Below are positions 1 through 7,048 of a stretch of DNA of 7,801 nt, piece by piece. Each line of letters opens with the position of its first letter. Position 1 is the first letter of the stretch. A program made the position numbers and the translations under genes. The notes under the pieces are model-generated. The model did not search any database. It had not been told where the DNA came from and saw only the letters and a list, made by a program, of their open reading frames with translations. Source of the DNA: JAVVEZ01 sp032250895 (lineage in GTDB: Bacteria > Pseudomonadota > Gammaproteobacteria > Pseudomonadales > Pseudohongiellaceae); the NCBI GenBank assembly GCA_032250895.1, contig JAVVEZ010000121.1:1-7801 (forward strand), in the 5' to 3' direction.

Positions 1-582
1 GGTCCAGGCGGCATTGGAGCCGACCAGCACCAGCAGATCACAGCACTCCAGATCCTCATAGCAGCAGGGCACGGCATCCGCCCCGAAGGCACGCTTGTAG
101 GAGCTCACTGCCGAGGCCATGCAAAGACGGGAATTGGTATCGACGTTGCCGGAACCGATGAAACCCTTCATCAGTTTGTTGGCCACATAATAGTCTTCGG
201 TCAGTAATTGACCGGACAGATAAAAAGCGACGGCGTCGGGGCCGTGGCGCCGGATGACGTCGCGGAAACCAGCCGCAACCACATCCAGGGCCGTATTCCA
301 GTCGCTGCGGCAGCCCTTGATCTTCGGATGCAGCAGACGCCCCTGATGACCCAGGGTTTCGTGCAGGGCGGCACCCTTGCCGCACAGCCGGCCGTGATTG
401 GCCGGGTGTCCGGCCAGACCGCTGACGGTTTTTAAGCGCGGTTCCGGGGAAGCGGCCATTTGCTCCAGGCTGGCATTGATTCCGCAACCGACGCCGCAAT
501 AGGGGCAGGTCGTGTGGATGTCCTGAAACGTCCTGTTCCGGACCTTTTCAGTAATGGGCTCCGATATGAGGCCGAAATTCAT
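1..582 (-). CDS. nasA: Assimilatory nitrate reductase catalytic subunit, N-terminal part (cut by window edge)
   Basis: This gene encodes the cytoplasmic molybdenum (bis-MGD) enzyme that reduces nitrate to nitrite for assimilation. 194 codons are visible and the C-terminal part lies beyond the left edge. After a 25-residue lead-in, the [4Fe-4S] cysteine motif TCPYCGVGCG gives Cys26, Cys29 and Cys33, with the fourth cysteine, Cys67, in GRLCGKG. The motif NTNSRLCMASA-like segment ends in Cys154-Met-Ala-Ser-Ala, which by family knowledge holds the Mo-ligand cysteine of NapA/NasA enzymes. LVLVGSNAAW near residues 184-193 is the usual MGD-binding strand. The ATG at 582-580 overlaps the nirD stop as ATGA, so translation is probably coupled; its own Shine-Dalgarno is weak. 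The gene follows nirBD in the operon, as expected for the assimilatory and not the periplasmic Nap system. No Tat signal is seen. Whether a C-terminal BFD-like [2Fe-2S] domain is present cannot be seen. Confidence 0.95.
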   Translation of the reverse strand, partial: MNFGLISEPITEKVRNRTFQDIHTTCPYCGVGCGINASLEQMAASPEPRLKTVSGLAGHPANHGRLCGKGAALHETLGHQGRLLHPKIKGCRSDWNTALDVVAAGFRDVIRRHGPDAVAFYLSGQLLTEDYYVANKLMKGFIGSGNVDTNSRLCMASAVSSYKRAFGADAVPCCYEDLECCDLLVLVGSNAAWT

Positions 583-935
583 CTTGGTGCCTGCAGGCTG
601 ACAAGTACCTTGTCGCCCTCGATGCGGGTTTGAAAGACCGGCACCGTGACCGCCGGTTCTTCCAGACACTGGCCACTGCGCAGCTTGAAGTGCTGTTTAT
701 ACAGGGGCGAGGCGACGACCAGTTCGCCATCGAGGTCGCCGACGATGCCGCGGGAAAGCACATTGGCCTTGCCAAGGGGATCCCAGTTGCCCAGGGCATA
801 GAGCTGGGGTTCCTCGTCCGGCAGATAAAACAGCGCCACCTGCACGTCGGCAACCAATGCACAGACACCGGCATTGGCGCGCAGGCAATGTTTTGGAATG
901 ATCACTGTCAGGGCGGAACGGTCTTTACAGGGCAT
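579..935 (-). CDS. nirD: Nitrite reductase (NADH) small subunit NirD
   Basis: This 118-residue protein matches the usual size of NirD, the small Rieske-fold partner of NirB in cytoplasmic nitrite reduction to ammonium. Recognisable family segments are GVCALV (about residues 23-28), YALGNWDPLGKANVLSRG (about 46-63) and VASPLYKQHFKL (about 74-85). In true Rieske proteins the positions around these segments carry Cys-X-His and Cys-X2-His ligands; here they do not, as is normal for NirD, so no [2Fe-2S] cluster is expected. The ATG at 935-933 was chosen because it sits 5-6 nt behind a strong AGGAAGAGG Shine-Dalgarno and gives the family length. A longer open frame reaching 1187 is only nirB read in another frame. 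The gene begins 11 bp inside the end of nirB and its TGA overlaps the nasA ATG. Confidence 0.93.
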   Translation of the reverse strand: MPCKDRSALTVIIPKHCLRANAGVCALVADVQVALFYLPDEEPQLYALGNWDPLGKANVLSRGIVGDLDGELVVASPLYKQHFKLRSGQCLEEPAVTVPVFQTRIEGDKVLVSLQAPR

Positions 936-3486
936 GGCTGGCCTCTTCCTTTTTCTTGCTGTGCCTGGGTTGCGTCGGCACCGCCCGCTCGTCCGGGCGT
1001 GCCGGACGGGGCTGGCCGCGCTCCTGCACGAACAGCACATTGGCGTCGTCTTCCAGAGAGTTGATGAACTGGCGGAAGCGCCGGCGTTTTTCCGGATCTT
1101 CCAGGCTGGTCTTCCATTCGCACTGGTAGCTGCCGACCAGCCGGGCCATCTGCCGGTCGAGTTCGGCGCACAGTCCCAGTTTGTCATCGATGATCACGCT
1201 GCGCAGGTAGTCCAGCCCACCGTCCAGGTTTTCCAGCCATACCGAGGTGCGCTGCAGGCGGTCGGCGGTATTGATGTAAAACATCAGGAAGCGGTCGATG
1301 GTGCGGATCAGCGTGGCCTCGTCGAGGTCGGTGGCAAAGAGCTCGGCATGCCGCGGTTTCATGCCGCCATTGCCGCCGACATAGAGGTTCCAGCCTTTTT
1401 CTGTGGCAATCACGCCAAAGTCCTTGGACTGGGCCTCGGCACATTCGCGGGTACAGCCTGACACGGCTGATTTGAGTTTGTGGGGGGAACGAATGCCCTT
1501 GTAGCGGTTTTCGATCCGGATCGCCATGCCGACGCTGTCCTGCACGCCATAGCGGCACCAGGTGCTGCCGACGCAGGATTTCACGGTGCGCAGTGCCTTG
1601 CCATAGGCATGGCCGGTTTCAAAACCGGCAGCCACCAGCGTTTCCCAGATGTCCGGCAACTGGTTGAGGCGGGCGCCAAACAGATCGATGCGCTGGCCCC
1701 CGGTGATCTTGGTATAGAGTTCGTATTTTTTGGCGACCTGGGCGATCACCAGCAGTTTGTCGGCGCTGATTTCGCCACCGGGGATACGTGGCACCACCGA
1801 GTAGGTGCCATCCTTCTGCATGTTGGCGAGAAAGGTATCGTTGGTGTCCTGCAGCGCGGCGTGTTCCTGCGCGAGGATGTAGTCGTTCCACAGCGAGGCC
1901 AGAATGGAGGCCACGGCCGGTTTGCAGATATCGCAGCCGCGGCCGCGGCCGTGGGCTTGCAGCAGCTGTGCAAAGGAGCGGATCTGTTCCACCTTGACCA
2001 GATGAAACAGCTCCTGGCGGGAAAAGGCAAAGTGTTCGCACAGATGATTGTCGACGCTCACGCCACGCTCTGCCAGCACCTGTTGCAATGTGCTCTTCAG
2101 CAGCGCGGCGCAGCCACCGCAGCCGGTGCTGGCACCGGTGGCAGACTTGAGGTCGGCAATTGTGCTGCAGCCGCCATCGATGGCCTTGATCAATGCGCCC
2201 CTGGTGACATTGAGACAGGAACAAATGGTGGCCCCGGGCGGCAGCTGCATGCCGCCCAGCGCGGCTTGGGTACCGGCGTCCGACGGCAGGATGATGGCTT
2301 CCGGATTGTCCGGCAGCTCCATGTCGTTGAGGTAGTATTGCAGCAGGCTGTCGTAGTCACTGCAATCACCGACCAGCACGGCGCCGCGCAGTTTCCTGCT
2401 GTCGGCGCTCAGTACCAGTTTTTTGTATACCCGGTCACGATCATTGGCGTAGACCAGACTCACGGCCTGCCCGGTGGCACTGCCATGGGCGTCGCCGATG
2501 GAACCGACGTCGATGCCCAGCAGTTTCAGTTTGGTGCTCATGTCGGCGCCTTCGAAAGGGAAGGCCTCCGTCCCCAACTGGCTTAGAGCCGCATCGGCCA
2601 TGCGATAGCCGGGGGCCACCAGGCCATGGATTTTGCCATGGGCCAGCGCACATTCGCCGATTGCGCTGATATTGGAATCACTGGTACGGCAATGGGTGTC
2701 GACCACGATGCCGCCACGTTCACCCACGTCCAGACCGGCGGCGCGCGCCAATTCGTCATGAGGGCGGATGCCGGCGGAAAATACGATCAGGTCGGTTTCC
2801 AGTTCACTGTCATCGGCAAAGCTCATGCGCAGACGGTGGCTTGTTCCCACAGAAATTTTCCGGGTGGCCTTGCTGGTGTGGACGCTGACGCCGATGGCTT
2901 CGATCATCTGTCGCAGCATGGTGCTGCCACCGGGGTCCAGCTGCACGCCCATCAGGCCGGGGGCAAACTCCACCACATGGGTATCGAGGCCGAGATTTTT
3001 CAGGGCATTGGCGCATTCCAGCCCGAGCAGGCCACCACCAATGACCACACCCCGGCGTGCAGCTTTTGCATGGGCTCTGATGGCGCCCAGGTCGTCGATG
3101 GTGCGATAGCTCAGGCAACCCGGCAGGTCATTGCCGGGAATGGGGGGAACAAAGGCATAGGAACCCGTGGCCAGCACCAGTTTGTCGTAGTGGAAGCGTC
3201 TGCCCAGCCTTGTCGTGACCGTCCTGTGTTCACGATCGATCGCTGTCACCGGATCCCCGAAATGGGCGTCAATGCCCAATTGCCGGTAATGTTCACGGCT
3301 GGTGAGACTCAGCTCTTCCGGGTTCCTGCCCTTGAACACTTCCGACAAATGCACCCGGTCATAGGCGGGGCGGGGTTCGCCGCCAAGCACGGTGATATCC
3401 CGCTCGGGATATTTCTTTGCCAGTCGTTCCACAAAATAGTGGCCGACCATGCCATTGCCGACCACGATGATTTTCCGGTTGATCAT
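925..3486 (-). CDS. nirB: Assimilatory nitrite reductase [NAD(P)H] large subunit NirB
   Basis: NirB reduces nitrite to ammonium with six electrons from NAD(P)H in the cytoplasm. The 853 residues have the full domain order. The FAD-binding motif GNGMVG is at 10-15 and the NAD(P)H-binding motif VVIGGGLLGLE at 147-157. A BFD-like [2Fe-2S] domain has CSC (Cys422, Cys424) and TGCGGC (Cys456, Cys459), followed by a GCDIC pair (518, 521). The C-terminal sulfite/nitrite reductase half has siroheme-[4Fe-4S] ligands Cys638 and Cys644 in SCVGSTWCRYG, and Cys678 and Cys682 in SGCTRECAEAQ. Every expected cofactor ligand is intact and the length is normal for the family. The last ~30 residues are rich in Arg, Pro and Lys and look disordered. 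The ATG at 3486 has GGAG about 7 nt upstream and lies 24 bp after nrtD. The alternative name nasB or nasD in some species refers to the same enzyme. Confidence 0.97.
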   Translation of the reverse strand: MINRKIIVVGNGMVGHYFVERLAKKYPERDITVLGGEPRPAYDRVHLSEVFKGRNPEELSLTSREHYRQLGIDAHFGDPVTAIDREHRTVTTRLGRRFHYDKLVLATGSYAFVPPIPGNDLPGCLSYRTIDDLGAIRAHAKAARRGVVIGGGLLGLECANALKNLGLDTHVVEFAPGLMGVQLDPGGSTMLRQMIEAIGVSVHTSKATRKISVGTSHRLRMSFADDSELETDLIVFSAGIRPHDELARAAGLDVGERGGIVVDTHCRTSDSNISAIGECALAHGKIHGLVAPGYRMADAALSQLGTEAFPFEGADMSTKLKLLGIDVGSIGDAHGSATGQAVSLVYANDRDRVYKKLVLSADSRKLRGAVLVGDCSDYDSLLQYYLNDMELPDNPEAIILPSDAGTQAALGGMQLPPGATICSCLNVTRGALIKAIDGGCSTIADLKSATGASTGCGGCAALLKSTLQQVLAERGVSVDNHLCEHFAFSRQELFHLVKVEQIRSFAQLLQAHGRGRGCDICKPAVASILASLWNDYILAQEHAALQDTNDTFLANMQKDGTYSVVPRIPGGEISADKLLVIAQVAKKYELYTKITGGQRIDLFGARLNQLPDIWETLVAAGFETGHAYGKALRTVKSCVGSTWCRYGVQDSVGMAIRIENRYKGIRSPHKLKSAVSGCTRECAEAQSKDFGVIATEKGWNLYVGGNGGMKPRHAELFATDLDEATLIRTIDRFLMFYINTADRLQRTSVWLENLDGGLDYLRSVIIDDKLGLCAELDRQMARLVGSYQCEWKTSLEDPEKRRRFRQFINSLEDDANVLFVQERGQPRPARPDERAVPTQPRHSKKKEEASHAL

Positions 3487-3510
3487 AATGAGCTCCGTTG
3501 ATGCCTGGAT

Positions 3511-4299
3511 TCAGGCCGCACGTTTCTGTTTGGCATACAGGAATTGCAGAACCTGCTGCCGGGCGTGAATGAAAGCCGCATCTTCAGCCAGTGCCAGCCG
3601 GTCACGGGGGCGCGGCAGGCTGACAGCGAGAATTTCTCCAATGGTGGCAGCCGGGCCATTGCTCATCATCACGATGCGATCCGACAGCAGCACGGCTTCG
3701 TCGACATCGTGGGTAATCAGAATCACCGTGGTGCCCAGATCGTGGTGGATCTGCATCAGCGAGTCTTGCAGGTGGGCGCGGGTCAGGGCGTCCAGGGCGC
3801 CGAACGGTTCATCCATCAGCAGCACCTTGGGCTGCATGGCCAGGCAGCGGGCTATGCCCACCCGTTGTTTCATGCCACCGGAGATTTCATGGGGATATTT
3901 ATCGCTGGCATGATCCATCTGCACCAGTTGCAGGTTGTGCCTGATCCAGGCCGCCATTTCCGCTTTGCTCTTGCGGCCGCGAAACACTTCCTTGACCGCC
4001 AGCGCCACATTGTCATAGACGCTGAGCCAGGGCAGCAAGGCGTGGTTCTGAAACACCACCGCACGGTCGGGGCTGGGCGTATTCACTTCCCTGCCTTCCA
4101 GAATCACGCCACCTTCCGTGGCCTGGTACAGCCCGGCGATGATGTTGAGCACAGTGGACTTGCCACAGCCGGAGTGACCGATCAGCGAAACAAACTCACC
4201 CCTGGCCACTTTCAGGTTCACTTTTTGCAGTGCCCGGAAGGGACCATTTGCGGTTTTGAACTCGATGCCGGTGTCGCTCAATTCAAGATAGTTTTGCAT
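3511..4299 (-). CDS. nrtD: Nitrate/nitrite ABC transporter ATP-binding protein
   Basis: This 262-residue protein is the cytoplasmic ATPase of the nitrate importer and powers uptake through NrtB. All ABC motifs are seen: Walker A GHSGCGKST (41-49), Q-loop Gln84 in VVFQNHALLPW, signature ISGGMKQR (139-146), Walker B VLLMDEP (159-165), D-loop GALD (167-170) and switch His197 in LITHDVDEA. The length fits the NrtD/NasD/TauB-like single-domain class; there is no C-terminal solute-binding fusion as in cyanobacterial NrtC. The ATG at 4299 has GAGGT about 9 nt upstream. It starts 22 bp after nrtB and ends 24 bp before nirB. Sequence alone does not distinguish nitrate from taurine or sulfonate family ATPases; the assignment rests on its place between nrtAB and nirBD. 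It is called nasD in Klebsiella nomenclature. Confidence 0.95.
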   Translation of the reverse strand: MQNYLELSDTGIEFKTANGPFRALQKVNLKVARGEFVSLIGHSGCGKSTVLNIIAGLYQATEGGVILEGREVNTPSPDRAVVFQNHALLPWLSVYDNVALAVKEVFRGRKSKAEMAAWIRHNLQLVQMDHASDKYPHEISGGMKQRVGIARCLAMQPKVLLMDEPFGALDALTRAHLQDSLMQIHHDLGTTVILITHDVDEAVLLSDRIVMMSNGPAATIGEILAVSLPRPRDRLALAEDAAFIHARQQVLQFLYAKQKRAA

Positions 4300-4321
4300 G
4301 CTTTGTTACCTCGTTGCAGTT

Positions 4322-5452
4322 TCAGCGCAGAACACTCTGCTTGTCCCAACTGACCCGGCGTTGCAGCATCAGCATGAGCTTGTCCAGCACAAAACCCAGA
4401 ATGCCGATCACCAGCACCGCCACCATGATGCGTCCGAGAGAATCGGAACTTCCATTCTGGAATTCATCCCAGATGAATTTGCCGAGACCCGGACTCTGCG
4501 CCAGCATTTCAGCGGCGATCAACACCATCCAGCCGGTGGCCAGCGACAGCCGCATGCCGGTAAAAATCATTGGAATGGCAGCGGGCAGCACGATTTTCTG
4601 CACATGGCGCAGCGCGGGCAGACGGATGACGCGGCTGACATTGATCAGATCCCTGTCCACCCCGGCAACACCGACGATGGTGTTGATCACCGTCGGCCAC
4701 AGGCAGCACAGTGCGACCGTGATGCCGGAGGTGATGAAGGATTTGCTGAGCATCGGGCTCTCGCTGACATACAGCGCACTGACCACCATGGTGACCAGGG
4801 GCAGCCAGGCCAGCGGCGAAACCGGTTTGAAGATCTGGATGACGGGATTGAAGGCGCTGTAAAAGCTCTGGCTGAGACCACAGAGGATGCCCAGCGGGAT
4901 GGCAATCAGCATGGCGATGCCAAAACCAAAGGCCACCGTAAACAGGCTGGTACGAATCTGCTCGATGAAAACGGGTCTGCCGGTATAGGGCCGGATCCGC
5001 ACATCGGCAGTGGGGTCCTGCGCCAGCATCTCGGCATTGCGTGCTTCCTGGCGCGCGAAGAAGGCCTCCTTGCGTGCCATTTCACGCAGGTGTTCCTGTT
5101 TCAGGTTCAGCACCTGCTGCCATACCTGGACCGGTCCGGGAAACTGCCCCAACGAGGTTTCTATGTTGCCGGCGGTGTTCTGCCACAGCAGCAGAAATAC
5201 CCCGATGCCCACCAGCGCCAGGCTCCAGGCCCGTGCGATGCGGCTGAGCCCGGCGCTGTCGCCAACGAGTTTGAGCCAGGCTTGGGGCAGGAAACGCCTG
5301 GCTTTGCCATCCGGTGTACCCAGGGTGGCGGCAGGGCCCGGGTCTTCGGCGCAGGGAGTTGATGCGTCGACCGGAGTGGCGACGGGGCCGTTTCCGTGCT
5401 CCTGTTCATCAAGATTGCTGCGCTCGGGCAGGGCGTATTCAAAGAACTTCAT
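4322..5452 (-). CDS. nrtB: Nitrate/nitrite ABC transporter permease
   Basis: This 376-residue inner-membrane permease forms the channel of the nitrate importer. The first ~55 residues are hydrophilic and Pro/Ala/Gly/Glu rich, probably cytoplasmic and disordered. Hydrophobic segments lie near 76-93, 170-193, 213-230, 241-263, 303-318 and 342-362, giving about six membrane spans. Between the first two is a long charged segment (about 115-160, many Glu, Arg and Ala) that probably forms a periplasmic helix. The EAA-type coupling loop, which contacts NrtD, is near 269-294 and ends in LPAAIPMIFTGMRL. The start ATG at 5452 lies 14 bp inside nrtA, with AGGA 7 nt upstream, and no later Met occurs before residue 125, so this start is preferred. 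Permeases of this family are often near 300 residues; the extra length is the N-terminal tail plus the charged insert. It is called nasE in Klebsiella. Confidence 0.94.
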   Translation of the reverse strand: MKFFEYALPERSNLDEQEHGNGPVATPVDASTPCAEDPGPAATLGTPDGKARRFLPQAWLKLVGDSAGLSRIARAWSLALVGIGVFLLLWQNTAGNIETSLGQFPGPVQVWQQVLNLKQEHLREMARKEAFFARQEARNAEMLAQDPTADVRIRPYTGRPVFIEQIRTSLFTVAFGFGIAMLIAIPLGILCGLSQSFYSAFNPVIQIFKPVSPLAWLPLVTMVVSALYVSESPMLSKSFITSGITVALCCLWPTVINTIVGVAGVDRDLINVSRVIRLPALRHVQKIVLPAAIPMIFTGMRLSLATGWMVLIAAEMLAQSPGLGKFIWDEFQNGSSDSLGRIMVAVLVIGILGFVLDKLMLMLQRRVSWDKQSVLR

Positions 5453-6815
5453 CTTTCAGTCCTATGGTGAGTGATTTCAGGTAGGCGTTGGGTTTGCTGC
5501 CGTCATAGCTGACGCCATCGATGAATTCGGTCTGGACGGGTTTGAAACCTGTTTCGGTATCAAAATCCGGAAAATCCGACGCACTCATCAGGCCTTCCGC
5601 CATCAGGGCTTCTGCGGCCTGCCGGTAAATCTCCGGTTTGTAGACGCGCCTGGCGATGTCCTTGTACCAGTCGTCACTCTTTGGCTGTGCAATCTGGCCC
5701 CAGCGCCGCATCTGGGTCAGGTACCAGATGGCGTCGGAGTAATAGGGATAGGTGGCGTGGTGGCGGAAAAACACGTTGAAGTCCGGCACCTGCCGGATAT
5801 CTCCCTTTGCGTATTCAAAGGTGCCGGTCATGGAATTGGCGATCACCTCGTAATCCGCACCCACGTATTCGCTGCGGGCCAGGATGCGTGCCGCTTCCTG
5901 GCGGTGGGCATTGTCGTTTTCGTCCAGCCATTTGCCGGCCCTGAGCATGGCCTTGACGATGCGCACCGTGGTGTTGGGATACTGCTCGGTAAAGGCCTGA
6001 GTCATGCCAAAGACTTTTTCCGGGTTGTTGTGCCAGATTTCGTCATCGGTGATCAGGGGTACGCCGATGCCCTTGAAGATGGCCTGCTGGTTCCAGGGTT
6101 CACCTACGCTGTAACCATGGATGGTGCCGGCTTCCAGTGTGGCCGGCATTTGCGGGGGCGGGGTGACGGACAGCAGTACCTCCGCATTCAGCGTGCCGGA
6201 GGTATCGCCCTTGTGGGGCGCGTAATAGCCGGGGTGGATGCCCCCGGCCGCCAGCCAGTAACGCAGTTCGTAGTTATGGGTGGAAACCGGAAACACCATG
6301 GCCATGTTGAAGGGCAGGCCGCGGGCCCGGTAACTGTCGACGACGGGCTTGAGGTAGTCGGCCTTGATGACGGGTTTCATCTTGCCGTGGGTATCGGGAA
6401 TATAAGGCTGCATCTGCTGCCAGATTTCATTGGAGACCGTAATGCCGTTGCCATTGAGGTCCATGCTCAGCGGTGTGACGATGGCTGCCTCGGTGCCATA
6501 GCCGAGAGTTGCGGCCAGGGGCTGACCGGCCAGCATATGGGCACCATCGAGCTGGCCATCGATGACCCCGTCCAGCAGCACCTTCCAGTTGGCCTGGGGC
6601 ACCAGGGTGACATAGAGTCCTTCGTCTTCGAAAAAGCCTTTTTCGTAGGCAATGGCCAGCGGTGCCATGTCGGTCAGTTTGATGAAGCCGAAGACCAGTT
6701 CGTCCTTTTCCGGGAAGCCGGTCTGGGCACAGAGGCTGGTGGCCAGCAACAGGGCGCTGCTGCAGCCGGCCACCAGTCGAACGATGTTGGAGTTCAGTAT
6801 CTTGCGGACTGCCAT
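5439..6815 (-). CDS. nrtA: Nitrate/nitrite ABC transporter substrate-binding protein
   Basis: This 458-residue protein is the periplasmic receptor that hands nitrate or nitrite to NrtB (CmpA/NrtA/NasF family). The N terminus MAVRKILNSN followed by a hydrophobic stretch (about 11-29) is an export signal. A type I site after LCA (residue 30) is likely. VAGC at 15-18 resembles a lipobox, but most of the hydrophobic core lies after it, so lipidation is doubtful. Family segments include ANWKVLLDG (75-83), GAHMLAGQP (91-99), LNGNGITVS (120-128), STHNYELRYWLAAGG (178-192), GYSVGEPWN (234-242) and IWHNNPEKVFG (260-270). The ATG at 6815 was chosen over an upstream in-frame TTG at 6845 because AAGGAG is 5 nt before it and the TTG would fall within the leader with no signal-like N terminus. 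It is the first gene behind the leader terminator and overlaps nrtB by 14 bp. Confidence 0.95.
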   Translation of the reverse strand: MAVRKILNSNIVRLVAGCSSALLLATSLCAQTGFPEKDELVFGFIKLTDMAPLAIAYEKGFFEDEGLYVTLVPQANWKVLLDGVIDGQLDGAHMLAGQPLAATLGYGTEAAIVTPLSMDLNGNGITVSNEIWQQMQPYIPDTHGKMKPVIKADYLKPVVDSYRARGLPFNMAMVFPVSTHNYELRYWLAAGGIHPGYYAPHKGDTSGTLNAEVLLSVTPPPQMPATLEAGTIHGYSVGEPWNQQAIFKGIGVPLITDDEIWHNNPEKVFGMTQAFTEQYPNTTVRIVKAMLRAGKWLDENDNAHRQEAARILARSEYVGADYEVIANSMTGTFEYAKGDIRQVPDFNVFFRHHATYPYYSDAIWYLTQMRRWGQIAQPKSDDWYKDIARRVYKPEIYRQAAEALMAEGLMSASDFPDFDTETGFKPVQTEFIDGVSYDGSKPNAYLKSLTIGLKDEVL

Positions 6816-6820
6816 AGGAT

Positions 6821-6826
6821 CTCCTT
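6821..6826 (-). promoter_or_regulatory. Shine-Dalgarno of nrtA
   Basis: On the minus strand AAGGAG lies 5 nt before the ATG at 6815. This decides the nrtA start against the in-frame TTG at 6845, which would precede this site. Confidence 0.85.
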
Positions 6827-6858
6827 GCCTGCCTTGGTGGAACAAAAATTAAAAAACC

Positions 6859-6896
6859 AAAAAAAAGCCCACGCGTTGCGGTGCAACAGCGTGGGC
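6859..6896 (-). terminator. Leader intrinsic terminator (attenuator) before nrtA
   Basis: On the minus strand GCCCACGC (6896-6889) pairs fully with GCGTGGGC (6874-6867). The inner GTTGC and GCAAC arms add 5 bp around an ACC loop, with a single bulged T at 6888. Eight Ts follow directly (6866-6859). That is a 13-bp GC-rich stem with a U-tract, a textbook strong intrinsic terminator. It lies ~43 nt before the nrtA start and in the same direction, inside the operon leader, so it would stop operon transcription unless antiterminated. In nas operons with NasR or NasT this is the regulated step. Confidence 0.92.
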
Positions 6897-6907
6897 ATCA
6901 TTACCCA
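6892..6907 (-). promoter_or_regulatory. Candidate ANTAR-binding hexaloop hairpin (antiterminator P2)
   Basis: On the minus strand TGGGT (6907-6903) and GCCCA (6896-6892) form a 5-bp stem, with a G-U closing pair, around the hexaloop AATGAT. Known ANTAR substrate RNAs have hexanucleotide loops with A at position 1 and G at position 4, and this loop has both. Its 3' arm is the first five bases of the terminator's 5' arm, so the two structures exclude each other. That geometry is what NasT-type antitermination needs. The usual partner hairpin P1 with a second A1/G4 hexaloop was not found, so the call is probable and not certain. Confidence 0.6.
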
Positions 6908-6941
6908 TGGTTCAGCCAGACAGGGGGGGGCTGCTGAACCA
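6908..6941 (-). promoter_or_regulatory. Leader hairpin 2 with C8 loop
   Basis: On the minus strand TGGTTCAGC (6941-6933) pairs perfectly with GCTGAACCA (6916-6908), a 9-bp stem closing a 16-nt loop that holds eight consecutive Cs. It abuts the hexaloop hairpin with no linker. It may take the place of ANTAR P1 or position the antiterminator; no U-tract follows, so it is not a terminator. Confidence 0.7.
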
Positions 6942-6950
6942 GTGAATACA

Positions 6951-6989
6951 GTAATCAGTAAAGAGGAGGACAAAGGAATTACTGATTAC
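6951..6989 (-). promoter_or_regulatory. Leader hairpin 1 at the predicted RNA 5' end
   Basis: On the minus strand GTAATCAGTAA (6989-6979) pairs perfectly over 11 bp with TTACTGATTAC (6961-6951). The 17-nt loop is almost all pyrimidine and contains CCTCCTC. The stem would begin about 3 nt after the predicted transcription start, where 5' stem-loops often stabilise RNA. A regulatory role is inference. Confidence 0.7.
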
Positions 6990-7002
6990 CTGCTTGTAGT
7001 AC

Positions 7003-7018
7003 TGCATTAGTTGTGCCA
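7003..7018 (-). promoter_or_regulatory. Sigma-54 (-24/-12) promoter of the nrtA-nasA operon
   Basis: On the minus strand TGGCACAACTAATGCA matches the sigma-54 consensus TGGCAC-N5-TTGCA at all but one position (A for the first T of TTGC). The invariant GG (7017-7016) and GC (7005-7004) are separated by exactly 10 nt. The predicted start is around 6991-6993. Placement right before the structured leader supports it. Sigma-54 promoters need a bacterial enhancer-binding protein; NtrC is the usual one for nas operons, tying expression to nitrogen limitation. Confidence 0.82.
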
Positions 7019-7031
7019 GCTTTGACGAATG

Positions 7032-7048
7032 TGCAGATTCTTGGTGAT
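7032..7048. promoter_or_regulatory. Possible NtrC-like half-conserved dyad
   Basis: The plus strand reads TGCAGATTCTTGGTGAT. It keeps TGCA and TGGTG at the spacing of known NtrC sites (TGCAC-N5-TGGTGCA) but loses the C after TGCA and the final GCA. Its centre is about -48 from the predicted start, closer than most NtrC enhancers. Weak candidate. Confidence 0.25.

Larger units (their letters stand above)
6859..6992 (-). ncRNA. Predicted attenuated leader RNA of the nas operon
   Basis: If transcription starts near 6992 (12 nt beyond the sigma-54 -12 GC) and stops at the terminator U-tract, a ~134-nt structured RNA results. It would contain hairpin 1, hairpin 2 and the hexaloop/terminator switch. 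When antiterminated it continues as a ~177-nt 5' UTR to nrtA. The start point is predicted from promoter spacing only. Confidence 0.6.

Noticed and set aside
936..1187. 84-codon N-terminal extension of NirD
   Set aside because: It lies inside nirB in another frame, is Arg/Ser/Pro-rich shadow sequence, and the ATG at 935 has a strong Shine-Dalgarno and gives the family length.
1480..2586. Long plus-strand open frames opposite nirB, and similar ones opposite nrtD, nrtB and nrtA
   Set aside because: High-GC antisense shadows: the minus strand carries clear, fully motif-supported genes across the same bases, and the plus frames show no domain or start signal.
6816..6845. Earlier TTG start for NrtA giving 468 residues
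   Set aside because: It would precede the AAGGAG site and add a polar stretch before a good signal peptide; ATG at 6815 is clearly better.
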